64,000 nucleotides of DNA from Bryoerythrophyllum caledonicum (taxonomy: Eukaryota > Streptophyta > Bryopsida > Pottiales > Pottiaceae): positions 1,056,501-1,120,500 of the forward strand of contig OZ020517.1 of NCBI GenBank assembly GCA_963971425.1, read 5' to 3'. This document shows positions 13,265 through 25,372 of the stretch, piece by piece (positions within the stretch are counted from its first letter, which is position 1; every line of letters begins with the position of its first letter). The translations under genes and the position numbers were made by a program. The notes below the pieces were generated by a model that worked only from the letters and a program-made list of their open reading frames with translations, did not search any database and was not told where the DNA came from.

Positions 13265-14436
13265 TCTACCTATATAAAAGGCGACAATCTATCCGTCGGC
13301 CACTCCCGGTCACGTGACCTTTGGAATTGCCATTTGAATCAAATGTGAACTTTGAAAGAATCCTCCATATGTGCCCTTTGGATGAATCCTTTATAGTGCC
13401 CTTTTATTCAAATTTGGCTTATTGAGTTTTAAAATGGTATTGTGTATCAAAAATAGAAAAAATTCTATATATAATAGGCGACAGTCTGTCTGTCCGCCGC
13501 TCCCGGTCACGTGACCTTTGGAATTGCCATTTGAATCAAATGTGCCTTTTGAATTGAATGTGAACTTTGAAAGAATCCTCCATATGTGCCCTTTGGAGGA
13601 ATCCTTTGTAGTGCCCTTTGGAGGAATCCTTTATAGTACCCTTCGGAGGAATCCTTTATAGTGCCCTTTCATTCAAATTTGGCTTATTGAATTTTAAAAT
13701 GATATTATGTATCAAAAATAGAAAAATAAAACCATAATTTCCAACATATTGAAACTATACAATATTCTACCTTGGGTACATAAAATAAATGATAGTTATC
13801 TAAAGAAAATAACATGTATATGAAATAAATAATGGGTATTTAAAGTGAATAGTAGGTATATATAGCACATAATGCATATATAATGGGTAAATTTTATTTT
13901 TGCATTTACACATGTTTATTTAACTTGGGATAGCCCCGGTCAGTTGATGACAACGGGGAATGTACTTGATTCGATTTAGATTCGATTTGAGCTTATAGGT
14001 TTTAAAATACAAAACATACAAACATAAATTTAACACACCACCCTCCGCTCTCCCCGTCGGGACGACGAGTACCAACCCTAGTAAAACCATAATTTCCAAC
14101 ATATTGAAACTACACAATATACTACCTCGGGTACATAAAATAAATGATAGTTATCTAAAGACAATAACACGTATATGAAATAAATAATGGATATTTAAAG
14201 TGAATAGTAGGTATATATAGTACATAATGCATATGTAATGGGTAAATTTGATTTTTGCATTTACATATGTTTATTTAACTTGGGATTGCCTCGGTCAGTT
14301 GATGACAACGGGGAATGTACTTGATTCAATTTAGATTCGATTTGAGCTCATAGGTTTTAAAATACAAAACATACAAACGTAAATTTAACACACCACCCTC
14401 CGCTCTCCCCGTCGGGACAACGGGTACCAACCCTAG
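13265..14436 (+). mobile_element. Helitron-like HelA element, long form, split by a nested copy
   Basis: The left part (13265-about 13463) starts TCTACCTATATAAAAGG and carries the cggtcacgtgacctttgg block. The right part (about 14082-14436) resumes at aaaaccataatttccaac and ends with the stem cccgt...acggg, about eight bases, then CTAG and T. Continuity across the insertion is shown by the uninterrupted copy nested inside it, which reads gaaaaataaaaccataattt at the matching place. Non-autonomous, with no coding frame. Confidence 0.6.
13464..14081 (+). mobile_element. Nested HelA element inside another HelA copy
   Basis: It starts TCTATATATAATAGGCGAC (left end uncertain by one or two bases) and ends accaacccTAG region CTAG before T. 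It is close in sequence to its host element, so both were probably active within a short time. It includes an extra direct repetition of ggaggaatcctttatagtgcccttt near 13590-13670. No coding frame. Confidence 0.6.
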
Positions 14437-16560
14437 TTCCAAATAATAATAGTAATGACTTATTATAAAAAGGAAAAGAAGGATGCATATGAATGGGAAC
14501 AATTGAATGAAATGAAATAGGTGACCCATTTGCATAAAAAGTGGTAAATATCCAATTCCAAATAGTGATTAAAAGTGGGGCCAATTCACACAAAGCCCAA
14601 ATTTTAAAATAGCAATGATAAATCTCCGACCTAGAGGCTAGAATACTGTAGCATGCTCTTCATACCATGCATATATTTAGCACGGTTGCTGATGAAGGGC
14701 ATGATTCCGATTTTGCATTGATTAATTTAATGATCGCGATCCTGGCTGATCATACTCACATGTTATGGCGGGGAGGAAATTAAGGCCCTGTATGTTATGC
14801 ACATCATTGAAATGGAAATCATGGATTGCTTGATCTTGGCTACTACGTTCACCGATGGTTTTAATTACTTGTTTTCACCATCTCTTCAATAAAAAAACCA
14901 AAAAATAAATTAAAGAAATTCTAAACTCACTTTGCTACACCCATTATCTCTGGTACTTTAGGTGAAGATAACTATTTACTCTAGGCTAAAATTTTACACG
15001 CAAGGTGAATGTTTTGATAAGCAAACTTTGACTTCATTTAGTGTCAAATTTTTGTATTACAAAAGATTCCAACTTTACACCATTGTGGTGTATATGATGT
15101 AGGTTCCTTGCATTTCTAATTGTAATGGTGAAAGAAAATTGAAGCATGTTCAAAAACTTTGAAATGAAAGAGAGTTCAGAGATTGCCAAAACATATTTAA
15201 AATATGAATAAATTCATTTCCTTATAATTGAAGAGACCAAACAACCAAAACAAAGATTCATGCCTCCTCTTAAGTTTCCCTTTTCTAATGGAAAAAATTA
15301 AATCAAGGTTTCTAATTTTCATGTAGACATGAATATTTTATTTTTTTACACCTTGTCTAACAATGTAAGAAAACTTATAAACCTCTTAGGGGGTTCTCAC
15401 ACTACGAATAAAGGTCAAGCGGCCAAGCGGCTACAGCAATTTCATCAGTCTAGAGCCTCAAACTCGGCCCTTGGGCTTTCACACTAGGGATTATGACTGA
15501 GAGGCTAACGCCGTCCAAAATGTTTACAAAGCAACACTTTTTGAGAGATTTGTCTCCAAAAATTTGGTCTCAAGAGGAAGATTCATGTTGAATGAAAATA
15601 GAAACTCAAACTTTTGCCAAGGTGCTGAACATTTTTAATTGAACTATTCAAAATCCTACACTCAAGCGTCAAATTAAAAATAAAAAAATAAAAAATTGAA
15701 GTCTCTTACTTAATTTCACCTAGTTTTTTTCCACCTCAATTCATTAATCTCGATTTTCACCTGAATTATTTGCCTTGGGTTTTATATGTATTGGTGCTTT
15801 TGCTAGAATTTCATGTAAAATGAGCATTTTGGCCGCTGTAAAAAGGTTTTTTTAAAACCAAAATATGTTCTCTTATAGGCTCCATGACTAAAGAAAGTAA
15901 GAGAGGACAATTTCAAAAAATAAAGACCTTTGAAAAGTAAAGGTTGACTAGGGATCTGTCAAATAGTTTGGATCGCAACACCTCAAAATGACCCTTGGGC
16001 TTTCACACTTCAAGGATCCAAGCTCCACAAATTGGATATTGTAATGTTATTTTCCAACTCCAAAACTTGGGCTCTCGGCATAGTTTGGCCTTTGATGAAG
16101 TTTGGTCCTTGGTCCGAGTGTAAAATCATTTAGTGCCCACGTCATGTTCCTTCAAAACCACAATATGAGCTAATTTTTTCCTCTAAACTAAATTTGATGG
16201 AGAGAAAATGTCTAATTTTAGTATCCAACCCTACGATATTGAACTCAATCCATGACCTGAACTTTGGGAAAATTTTGCACAACATCCAACAATTGATGGA
16301 ATAGATTATAGGGTTTAAAGCTACCATATATTGGTTATGAAAATCATGGACTTTTGAGGGTAAACTACTCTATCAATCAATGGATTCTTGCAAGGATTTT
16401 TGAACAAGTTGAATAAAAGAGGTTCACATGTGCAGTAGGTCAATAGCATTGCATTGACATATCATTTGTGAAGAAAACATTTATACATGAGTATTGATGT
16501 TTTTTTTAAACTTTTGTCTACTTTATTGTATATGGGAATGTTCTAAAATTATATGAATGA
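14437..16560. other. AT-rich intergenic stretch, no supported feature
   Basis: I see no coherent coding frame, RNA gene or terminal inverted repeat here. Occasional phrases such as cctcaaactcggcccttgggctttcacac (near 15460) and its variant near 15985 suggest further worn repeats. Confidence 0.5.
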
Positions 16561-16565
16561 GAATG

Positions 16566-16760
16566 GAAGTTTTGTATGCCATCAAAGAGGTCAACAATCT
16601 CAAAACAATGAAGAAATCTCTTAAAGACAACTTTCAATCAAAATTTAAGACCGAAACTTCAATGAAAGAAGTTTTGTATGCAACGAGTGAGGTCAACAAT
16701 CACAAAACAATGAAGAAATCTCTCGAAGACAACTTTAAATCAAAATTTAAGACCAAAATC
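16566..16760 (+). repeat. 102-bp tandem duplication, in frame
   Basis: Two adjacent units start gaagttttgtatgc at 16566 and 16668 and share gaggtcaacaat, aaaacaatgaagaaatct and gacaacttt. The period is 102 bp, or 34 codons, so the open frame 16557-16850 carries the unit twice. Substitutions between units keep the frame open. The product resembles no known family and I do not call it a gene. Confidence 0.6.
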
Positions 16761-16913
16761 ATTTTGCATGTGTATGAAATACAACATAGTATGCGGCATG
16801 GTATTCATTGCATTTTAGGGTATTTGGTGTGTTTTGTGTTGTGTTCCTAGCTTTTCCATGAGTTCTATGACTCCAAATCATGCTCTGATTTCTAGAAAGT
16901 GTTCATGTAATGT

Positions 16914-17977
16914 ATGCGCAGATGTGAACTTGAAATTTCACAACCTTTATCCTCATGGATTTCATGCAAATTGAGTTTTAACACATCTAGAGTCCCATTT
17001 TTGGGTCTCTTGGGCACCAAAGGGTTAACCCCTAAAAGACCAAGTGTAATCAAATGGCAAATTGAAGGTTTAGTCAGGTTCCTATGGTGTCAGTTTCTAA
17101 CATTCCTCTTTGAATTTTTTTGTTGTAGAAGGGCATTACTAAAAGCTTTGTGTGAGTCCAATTTTTTTTCTTCTAAATCCGACATTTTATTAAAAAGTTA
17201 CAGGGTTTTGAATTTCAAACCGCGAGAGCGGGCACGTTGGGCACCTACAAAAAATATTGCCATGACACTCTGTTGAATGTGAGATTTTTAATACCAACAA
17301 GTAATATTATTTCCTTTCATATTGTAAAAATAAACTCCTTGTCTTTAATGAAAAATACCATATTGACCCAAGTCAAACATTGTCGGGCAAGGTACCAAAA
17401 ACTTCTTCGTTTCCAACATAATAAAACTTTGAGATCTTCATATTTTTTACTTTTTGTTTTTCCACAACAATATGTGGTGTAAACCTTCTTGTTGACCATT
17501 CGGATTATCAATCTAAAACATATTTAGTTCACAAAATCAAAATGTGACTTGACACTTTTCAAACCTCCACTCCTTGCACAATTGTTTTGAATATGCTACA
17601 CCCCTTTTCCACCTCTGGTGTGTAAGGAATGAACATCATGCTTAACACAATGGCAATAGATTTAGACCTTATGTAGTGCAAAAATATCACACTAAGTGAA
17701 GTCAAAGTCTGTTGATCCACTCAATGGAGTGAAGAAAATGAACCATTTGCTTGACTTCAAATACTATAATCTTTCAATCCGTGCCATCATTTTGTGAGTA
17801 TGTTACCAAATAAGTCTTAATTGAGATCCTACGGTCAAAACTAGAGATAAAAGTTTTTGTTTCCTTCCTAACTCACTGCATTAGAATGAACAATTTTGAA
17901 GTGCTTTTGGTGTGAAACTGTCACGGTCCTTTAGGGGTTAAAGTATACTATGATGGGTTTAGAGTTAGGGAATCCTA
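16914..17977. other. Intergenic stretch, no supported gene
   Basis: An open frame of 120 codons at 16914-17276 has no recognisable domain. The reverse strand contains a gtaactttttaataaaatg phrase that looks like repeat material. The rest is AT-rich with no other structure that I can support. Confidence 0.45.
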
Positions 17978-18269
17978 CCTTTTTCACGCCCATGGCAAAT
18001 TGACCCCCTCGTTGGGAGTTACCACGAGGTGGTGGAGCCAAAACATGGCCCCTATTTTGTTTTTGGATGGGGCCCTAATTGTAAGAAGGGAAGGTCCTTT
18101 CATGGTAAACGATGGCCGTCAACCCCAAGTTTGTCCCAAAAAAATCCCGAAAAAGCCTCTAGACCCCCCAAAATAAGAGGGCTAGAGAAATGACCCCATG
18201 CAATTAAGACGGGGCCCACCTTGGGTAACTCCCAACGAGGGGGTCAATTTGCCCTAGGCCCTTTTTCAC
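17978..18269. mobile_element. Mutator-like MITE with 10-bp target-site duplication
   Basis: The element (about 17988-18259) has near-perfect inverted termini of over 30 bp: ggcaaattgaccccctcg then ttgggagttacc at left, and the mirrored ggtaactcccaa then cgagggggtcaatttgcc at right. Direct repeats CCTTTTTCAC flank it at 17978-17987 and 18260-18269. Long inverted termini with a 9-10 bp duplication are typical of Mutator-type elements. At 272 bp with no frame it is non-autonomous and, with intact termini, fairly young. The interior matches 6977-7218. Confidence 0.75.
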
Positions 18270-18620
18270 ATGCATGAACCCAAATTTTGTACAACAATTA
18301 CCGTGGCATGTTAGGCATGAAGTGTGATGATATTTATTATTAATTATCAACTAATGCATCTCACCAGAAACATGATAAGCAGCAGCCATTTTCAAGTTGA
18401 TTATATTGGATTGTACTGTACTGTACAGTAGAAATCTCTCTCTACCTTTCCGGTTAGGTTATCCAATAGATAGCTAGTTTTAATCTACACACTGATCTAT
18501 TATCACTGTGATATACAAGCTAACATATATTAATTTAATGCATAAATATATAACAATTGTGAAGCCCAGCCACGAATTGAATTTACACTCTCCACGTAGG
18601 AAATCAATGTTGAAAGTCTT

Positions 18621-18747
18621 CATAATATTAATTACAGGGTCAGCCATTTTATCATTATTTTGTTCATAATATTAATTACAAGGTAGGCCATTTTATCATT
18701 ATTTTTTTCATAATATTAATTACAAGGTAGGCCATTTTATCATATTA
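18621..18747. repeat. 44-bp tandem repeat, three units
   Basis: Units begin cataatattaattaca at 18621, 18665 and 18709 and continue aggtaggccattttatcat. The period is constant at 44 bp. Confidence 0.9.
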
Positions 18748-19504
18748 TAGTGTGAGAATATTGGCATATTTTTAATCCAATATTTGATTCATAGCATCGC
18801 TGCTGTTCTTTACTGAAGATTCATGATAAAGAAAAGAAGTGGGAGTACTGTGTGGAATATATGTTGTGTATGTTACATTTTGTTTTTTTATTTTTATTTT
18901 AATTTGTAAATTTCCTATTTGTCTCGTTGTTTTGGTTTAGTGTTGCACCTTACTATCGTGTGATAATGGAAAGGGTACATGATTGCGTGTGTCTAATGAA
19001 ACAGATAAATGTTGAAAACAAAAGGGTATGTATGGGTATTGTTTGCTTGGAAATTTAAGGTCTTTGAGAGTGCATTGATTGGAAAACGAACACAAAATGT
19101 AACAAAATAATTAAAAAGTACACAAACCTTCACTCATGTCTTTTTTTTTTAGTCTTTCATTACAATAAAATATTTTGCATCCATATGCCTGTAATCATCA
19201 CAGCAACATCTCAGATTTTTTAGTTGTACTTTAAACTTCATTTTAATATATTGAAATCTCACAAACTAAATCAAATATTTGGATGACATGGTTTTACAAA
19301 TTTGAAGAGTATGTCTTGACAATTGAGTAACCCCATGCACTTGAGGTGGATTGGATTAGAGAGAAATACATTTCATCAACTTTTGATGCCATTCCAAAAA
19401 CATATGTCATCCATGCTAATATTCTCTTTCACCTCTCTATGAGCTGAATTTCTCACATTCAAACCAACTACAAAAGTTTCTTAACCTTGTGATGTTATTG
19501 TATA

Positions 19505-20325
19505 CTAGCAGTTGGCGCTTGCTTTGCAACGCATCAATTCAACCATTTTAATGTAGTTTTTATATCACAAAATATAAAAAGAAAGGTAACAACAATCTAC
19601 ATAAAATATAAATATGTCTTTGAAACCTATGCATGAATTTTAATATGTAATAGAATAGAATAGAAAAAAAAAATTAAGTTTTAGATTTTTTTGCATTTTT
19701 AACATGGAATTTCAAAAATGTTATGAACGTCAAATTTGTAATCAAGAGTTTCAAATTTATTTGGATAAGCACAAATTGCAACACACAAATGCAAATTTCA
19801 CACACCCACAAACTCAACTTGCAATTACAATCTCAAATTCACACACCCACAAACTCAATTTGCAATCACAATCTCAAAACTTCCAATCTCACCTCAAAAC
19901 TTGTAATTTCAATCTCCACAACTCGAATATGCAATTTGGCAACTCCAACTTTGTATGCCAACCTCCAAGATCACAACTCCAACTTCACAACTTTTTCACT
20001 CCAAATTTACAACTCATAATTTACAATTCAATCTTTTAGTGCTTAACTCAAAAAATATTTCGAACGTTAAATTTGTAATCAAGAGCACAAATTGCAACAC
20101 ACAAATGCAAATTTGTCACACCCAAAGACTCAAGCTAATGCTTTGCAATGCATTAATCCAACCATTTTAATGTGGTTTATATATTACAAACTATATTAAA
20201 AAAAAGGTAACATGATTCACTGCACGGTTGGCTGCGCAATTAACTGCAGGGTTGACTGCATCGTTCCTACTGTTCACTGCACGGTTGACTGCGCGATCGA
20301 TCGCTGCGTGATTTTAGTAGTATGA
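19505..20325 (-). mobile_element. Helitron-like element, family HelB, long form (inverted)
   Basis: On the minus strand it runs from TCATACTACTAAAATC, or close to it, to the hairpin-like gcgttgcaaagcaagcgc and then CTAG. The flanking bases are A (5') and T (3'), as expected for Helitrons. It matches the element at 5282-6101 over its whole length, including the duplicated internal 3'-end module. Open frames rich in H, N, T and Q here are by-products of the low-complexity tract. Confidence 0.65.
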
Positions 20326-20328
20326 TTA

Positions 20329-20822
20329 GTGGAACCTGTGTCCTCTAGACACAATATATATTTTTATATCAAGCCCACTTTCCATCCCCGTCCTCAACTT
20401 CTTCTCCTCCAACCTATCGTCTCCCTATCCCTCCACCCGCTCAACTGGCTTTCCCGCCGTCCACATATCCATCCGTCCCGTGCCCGTCCCCTAAAACCCG
20501 TGTCTTCCAGACACAATATTGGTTTGTGTAAAGTTCTTACTTCCCTTGTTCATGTCCCCCGTTCCCTAAAACCTATGTCCTTCGAACACAATATTGGTTT
20601 GTATAAAGTCCCCACCTCCTCCGTTCATGTCCCCGACCCCCGTTCCCTAAAACATGTGTCATTCCGACACAATATTGGTTTGTATAATGTCCCCACTTCC
20701 AACGTTCATGTCCCCGTCCCCCCCCTTTATTTCCGTCCCCCTCCCCCCTCCCCCTCCTCATCCTCGTCCCCATGATGGTCCCCCATTTCCATTCCCATAT
20801 CCGTTCCCATCCCCTAAATCCT
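20329..20822 (+). repeat. C-rich minisatellite, about 72-81 bp period
   Basis: Units contain cagacacaatattggtttgt, a spacer and gttcatgtcccc...ccctaaaac. Clear units begin near 20497, 20568 and 20649, with a more diverged unit at 20331. The array ends in a long pyrimidine tract (20715-20815) of ccccgtcccccc type. Confidence 0.8.
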
Positions 20823-21374
20823 AAACCCAAATATTGATACTTTTGCCATCTTCTTTTAGGGGTTCACATATTCTAAGAAACATAGCTTTGTTGTTAAAAC
20901 ATGGCATTTATAAAACTGTAAAATAAAAGTTGTAAAATAAAATTTTGTAAAATGAAAGTTCTTTTAAAATTCATTTTGAGTACTTTAATGGATACATCAA
21001 TGAAAGTATCAAACCAAAGTAAATGAAAAGCTTTAAGGAGAGTATAAAACCAAAGTAAAAGAAAACCATGAAAGTGCTAAAGTAAAAATCTAAAAATAAA
21101 ATCCTCAAGGTAAAAGCATGATAATCTTTCTATAACGTAGATAAGCTTGACGGCACGCACTTACGGACGGACAGACGGATGGAAACCAATTCTATCATTA
21201 ACATGGATAGATAGAAGAGTTTCACAATGAACTTTATATCTAAAAAATTTATCATATAATCTATTTCAAGACTACCATAAATTTTTGTTTTATAATTTTG
21301 ACTATATGGATATCAAAATAAAAATAATCAAAGGGAAGTTAATTGTTTCTAATAAATGATTTAAAAAAATCTTA

Positions 21375-21589
21375 ATTACACTTCTAAAATCATAATCTAC
21401 GCAGTGAACCATGCAGTGAACCGTGCAGTGAACCGTGCAGTGAACTATAGAAATATTGCAGTCAACCGCGCAGTTAATTGCGCAGTCAACCGTGTAATGA
21501 ATCATGTTACCTTTTTTCATAGTTTGTAATATAAAAACTACATTAAAATGGTTGGACTAATGCGTTGCAGAGCAAGCACCAATTGCTAG
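21375..21589 (+). mobile_element. Helitron-like element, family HelB, short form
   Basis: About 215 bp. The 5' end is a diverged version of the HelB start (cttctaaaatcataatc), followed by the gcagtgaacc short-repeat cluster and a single 3' module ending agcaagcaccaattgCTAG then T. It lacks the roughly 600-bp extension of the long copies. Confidence 0.6.
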
Positions 21590-24500
21590 TTTGTAGAGAA
21601 TTAACAACTCTGTTTCTTTGTTAAAGTGAATTACTTGCATTATGTTGATTTACAACTTTATAGCATCACAATCCATATATATTAATAAAAACCAAATACA
21701 TTTCATGTTATATATTTTGAAATCTTATTGAAAACATTAGAAACAAAAATTAGTGACTTTTTTTAAAGTTAAACAACATAATTGAACCTCCAAATGTGAA
21801 TGTCTAATTTTGGGGGAAATGATTCTTTTACGGTTTAGGGTTTAGGGTTTAGGTTTTAGGGTTTGTTAAATTCTTATTTAAACCGAAATCAACCATTTCA
21901 ACAATTAAAAAATTTTAAACAACTTTTTAATATTTTGATCATTTTATTATTTTCTACCATTCTCAAGATTTTGGTTACTAAATTTTTAAACTAAAATTTT
22001 CACTTACTGTATCATTTATTCAAATTTCATTATTAATCCTATATATATATATATGGATCAAAATTATCTCTTGTGAGATTCCAATCTAAATTGCAATATT
22101 TTTGAAGAATTCAATTTGATGCATGCATCATAAAAATCAATTAATTTTTTTTAAGTATTATATTTTTTGTTTAGACTAACTTCATTCAAATGATAAATGT
22201 AAAATTCATAAATAAAATAAAACACTTTAATAATATTGAAAGAATCTAACATATACTTCGAAGAATCTAACATATTTTCTGGAGCATTGATTACCATGCA
22301 CTCCAAATTTCATGGTCCTTTTGTCTACACCAATGGAATGCATGGCAATCAATGCTTTGGATTATGCGCAATGCAAGCTAGAGCTCCCCCATGGTATCCC
22401 AAGTTCTTAAGGAGTTGACCAATAGTTCCCACACACTTTTTGAAACCAAGTCACCGTGTCCATATGGCTCGAGGTAATAACGTAAGACCATAAAGTAAAA
22501 GGTAACATGCAAAGTGACCCCTTTCACTTTCACCAACATTCTAAGTTCCTAGGCATTGCAACTCGAGGAAATTCATGAAGTATTAGCCATGAGTGAAAGT
22601 TAAATAACTTTAAAGACCTCAAACCATGTGGTGACTTTTAACTATTCCTTATTGTATAAAGCAAAGTCATACCATATGGTTAGATCAATCCAATCATCAA
22701 TTTTAAAGAGCTCATAGCTTGTTTATGGCTTATAGTAGAATGAGACTCTAAATATTCTTACTTTAGATGACTATTGATGATAAAGTTATTAAAGATCATC
22801 TTAAAAACACATTAGTACCAAAAGAACAAGGAAAAAATATTGATGTATTAAAATACGAACTTGCGTTGTTTCCAAAATGGCCCAAACTTAAGAAAGCGTA
22901 ACTGTCCAAAACTTAAATGTAATGAGACAAAGTCTTTTCCAAGTTTCAACAACATCTTTGATTGAACAAAGATATTCAACATGGAATTTGGACTGAAATA
23001 GATTGAAAAACTAACAAAAGAAAGAAATATATCTCAAAGATTTTGGCTTAAAGTGTTCCAACTGAAGGGTGGTGTCATAATGGATTAATAGCACTATCTT
23101 AACAAACTCCAATACAACACATATTTAAAAAATTCTTATTGTTCTTATAATGTCACATCCAATGCGTAATTAAGTCATACAATTGAGTACATTTATCAAA
23201 AGTTCAAAATCACATACACTAACTTAAATAGAGCTAGATGACAATGAAGAGATGTATTCTGATGCACTATATAATCCATTGCTTCTTACATGACCCTTGT
23301 CTTTCTTCTTCTTCTTTTGGTTTCCCTTCCACTACTTGATTTCAATCCATTCTAATTATATCATCCCTTCATTCTAATTTAAAGTATTATTTATTTATTT
23401 TACCATAGTAATGATAAAGCATCAAACTAAATAAGCATTGCCATTGAAAAGCAAAGTGAAAATTCAATTTAAAATCACTCCTTGAACTCTTTGGATTGCT
23501 CGGAAAGATTGGGTGTTTAATCAACACCACTGACAACCGCAACAAATCCAAACTACGATTTGAAAAGGTCTCACAGACCATGGTAGAGTTGCCTAAGGTA
23601 GGATCATTACAACCAACTCTCACATGAACAAGATTAAAGCTTCCACCCACTTCAGGTCCAAATAGAGTCACTTTGACGCTCCATGCACTAGGAGAGAGAT
23701 TCATGGTTTCTTGGGCTAGGTCTTATCTTTCGTGTCCTTATCTTTGATAGATTGTGACCTCCGGTTTTGGTTACTCCCTCTTGCAAATAAACTTGATTTT
23801 GATTTGCACGAAAAGAAAAGAAAAGAAGTTAAGTGCAACTCTAATTCAATGAAAAGCATCGAACATTCTTCAAGTAAAAAAAGGGGTGAAATATTAGGAC
23901 AAGCAATGGACCCTTGATTGAGCTGCCACAGAGGCTGAAATTAGTAAACATGGAGGCAGGGCGTGATTTGGTTGACGCTTCTCCATTGAATCAACCAAGA
24001 ATATCGCAAGGGAATTGTTCCAAACCCAGGTATGAAGTTCAGTGATATTCCTCATTACTCCCCAAAGAAAATAGGAAAATCAGGAGCATTTCTTCCACAT
24101 GCCCACACTCAATCTCAGGCTCCAAATTTGTGGAAAATCAAACATTTAATAACAGAACAAAAATAAATTAAATCACTCTGTTCTCAACCTCCATGTGAGC
24201 TATTCCATCATATAAAAATTCGTGAATCATACGTGCATTCTATCACACCCCGGGTCCCATCTACTTGTCCTCTCCAAAAAATTAAAATCCAACGTCACAT
24301 GAAAAGAAAGCTTTGTTAGAAAAACACATAGATTCCGCTAGCAAAGATGTACACCACCCAAACATGATGGCTTAGAGGTGGAAAAGAACACACCCACAAC
24401 AAGATTAAAAAAAAAAACCAAAAGGCCGTTCCTTCTATAACAACAATCACACTCCCCCAATGCAATAAAGTAACCCCCCTACAACCAACAAGCTAAGTAA

Positions 24501-24900
24501 TGTGCATACACGGAGAGAGGAGATACAATTATACTAGTATTTTAAGTGATATCCAATAGAATCACAACCCCAACCCTAGTGATTTCATATTTTTCCCATG
24601 AAAATCGAATTAGTTATGAATTTCCAAACGATGCAGCCATGTGGCCAGCAATAGGTACCCCACACAACCAACGACCAAAAGTAAGGGTCTTGACAAATAA
24701 CAAACCTCCATTGGGAGCTGAGTTGGTGCTCATGGGATGAAAGAGGGTTGGATATATCCCAATTTTACACGCGTTGGCTATAAGTTTTGGTTATGGGGGG
24801 CTTCACCTTAAACCTCATAACCGGAAATGCCATAATGAGAGCACAAAAAGGAATGGAATTTTAAAAATGCAATAGAAGTAGCGACCCATGAAGTAGGTAC
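21590..24900. other. AT-rich intergenic stretch, no supported gene
   Basis: It contains an interstitial telomere-type patch (listed separately). An open frame of 105 codons on the minus strand (23387-23704) starts at a true ATG but has no domain I recognise. A segment around 22420-22500 resembles 9280-9380 and 58890-58950 and marks another dispersed repeat. Confidence 0.45.
21833..21865 (+). repeat. Interstitial telomere-type repeat (TTTAGGG)
   Basis: Four consecutive units of the plant telomere motif TTTAGGG, one with an extra T. Far too short to be a telomere. Confidence 0.9.
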
Positions 24901-24939
24901 CAAAGATAGGTACCTACCTAGCGGTCGTACGCACCTACC

Positions 24940-25372
24940 AACCCCCCCCCGGGAAAGAGGGTGGGGCCCGCAGAAGCGGGAAAGAAAAGAGACGGGCCCC
25001 ACAAGCGCTTCCCGGAAAGAAAGAGACGGCGCAAGGGGGGAGGTACTGACTGACTGGCTTGGGCGGGGGGAAAGAAAGGAAAGGGCGAGAGAAGAAGAAG
25101 AAGAAGGAGAAGGAGGAAGGAGGAAGGAGGAAGGAGAAGAAGGAGAAGAGGAAAGGGCTATTTAGAACGGGGACGCAGCGGCGGCAACGAAATTTACAGA
25201 AATGCCGCGCTCGCGAGGCTCGCCGCTGCTGCTGCTGCTGCTGTTGGAGCTGGAGCTGGAGCTGGAGCGGGAGCGGGAGCGCGAGCTCATGTCCATGCCG
25301 GTGCTGTAGACGGCGCTCCTGCCGCCGCCGCCGCAATTGTCTGCACCGAGTGAGAGGCGGGAACGGGGGAGG
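24940..25372 (+). promoter_or_regulatory. Probable promoter and 5' leader of the AHL gene
   Basis: Composition shifts abruptly from AT-rich to GC-rich. GTGGGGCCC near 24962 and GGGCCCCAC near 24994 fit the GGNCCCAC site known for class I TCP factors in plants. They are followed by a purine-rich GA tract (25070-25155) and a GCT/GGAGCT repeat (25219-25285). A good 5' splice site, ggag|gtaagtgcgg type, lies at about 25373. I infer the transcription start lies near 25100-25200. Confidence 0.45.

Noticed and set aside
16914-17276. Open frame of 120 codons
   Set aside because: No known domain; part of the stretch looks like reverse-strand repeat material.
19704-20039. Open frames rich in His, Asn, Thr and Gln
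   Set aside because: They are translations of the low-complexity tract inside a HelB element; the mirror copy at 5584-5881 gives the same frames.
20329-20775. Open frame of 148 codons with repeated RHNIGLYKV phrases
   Set aside because: It follows the minisatellite period and starts without ATG; a repeat artefact.
23387-23704. Minus-strand open frame of 105 codons with a true ATG
   Set aside because: No recognisable family and no matching exons nearby; too weak to list as a gene.
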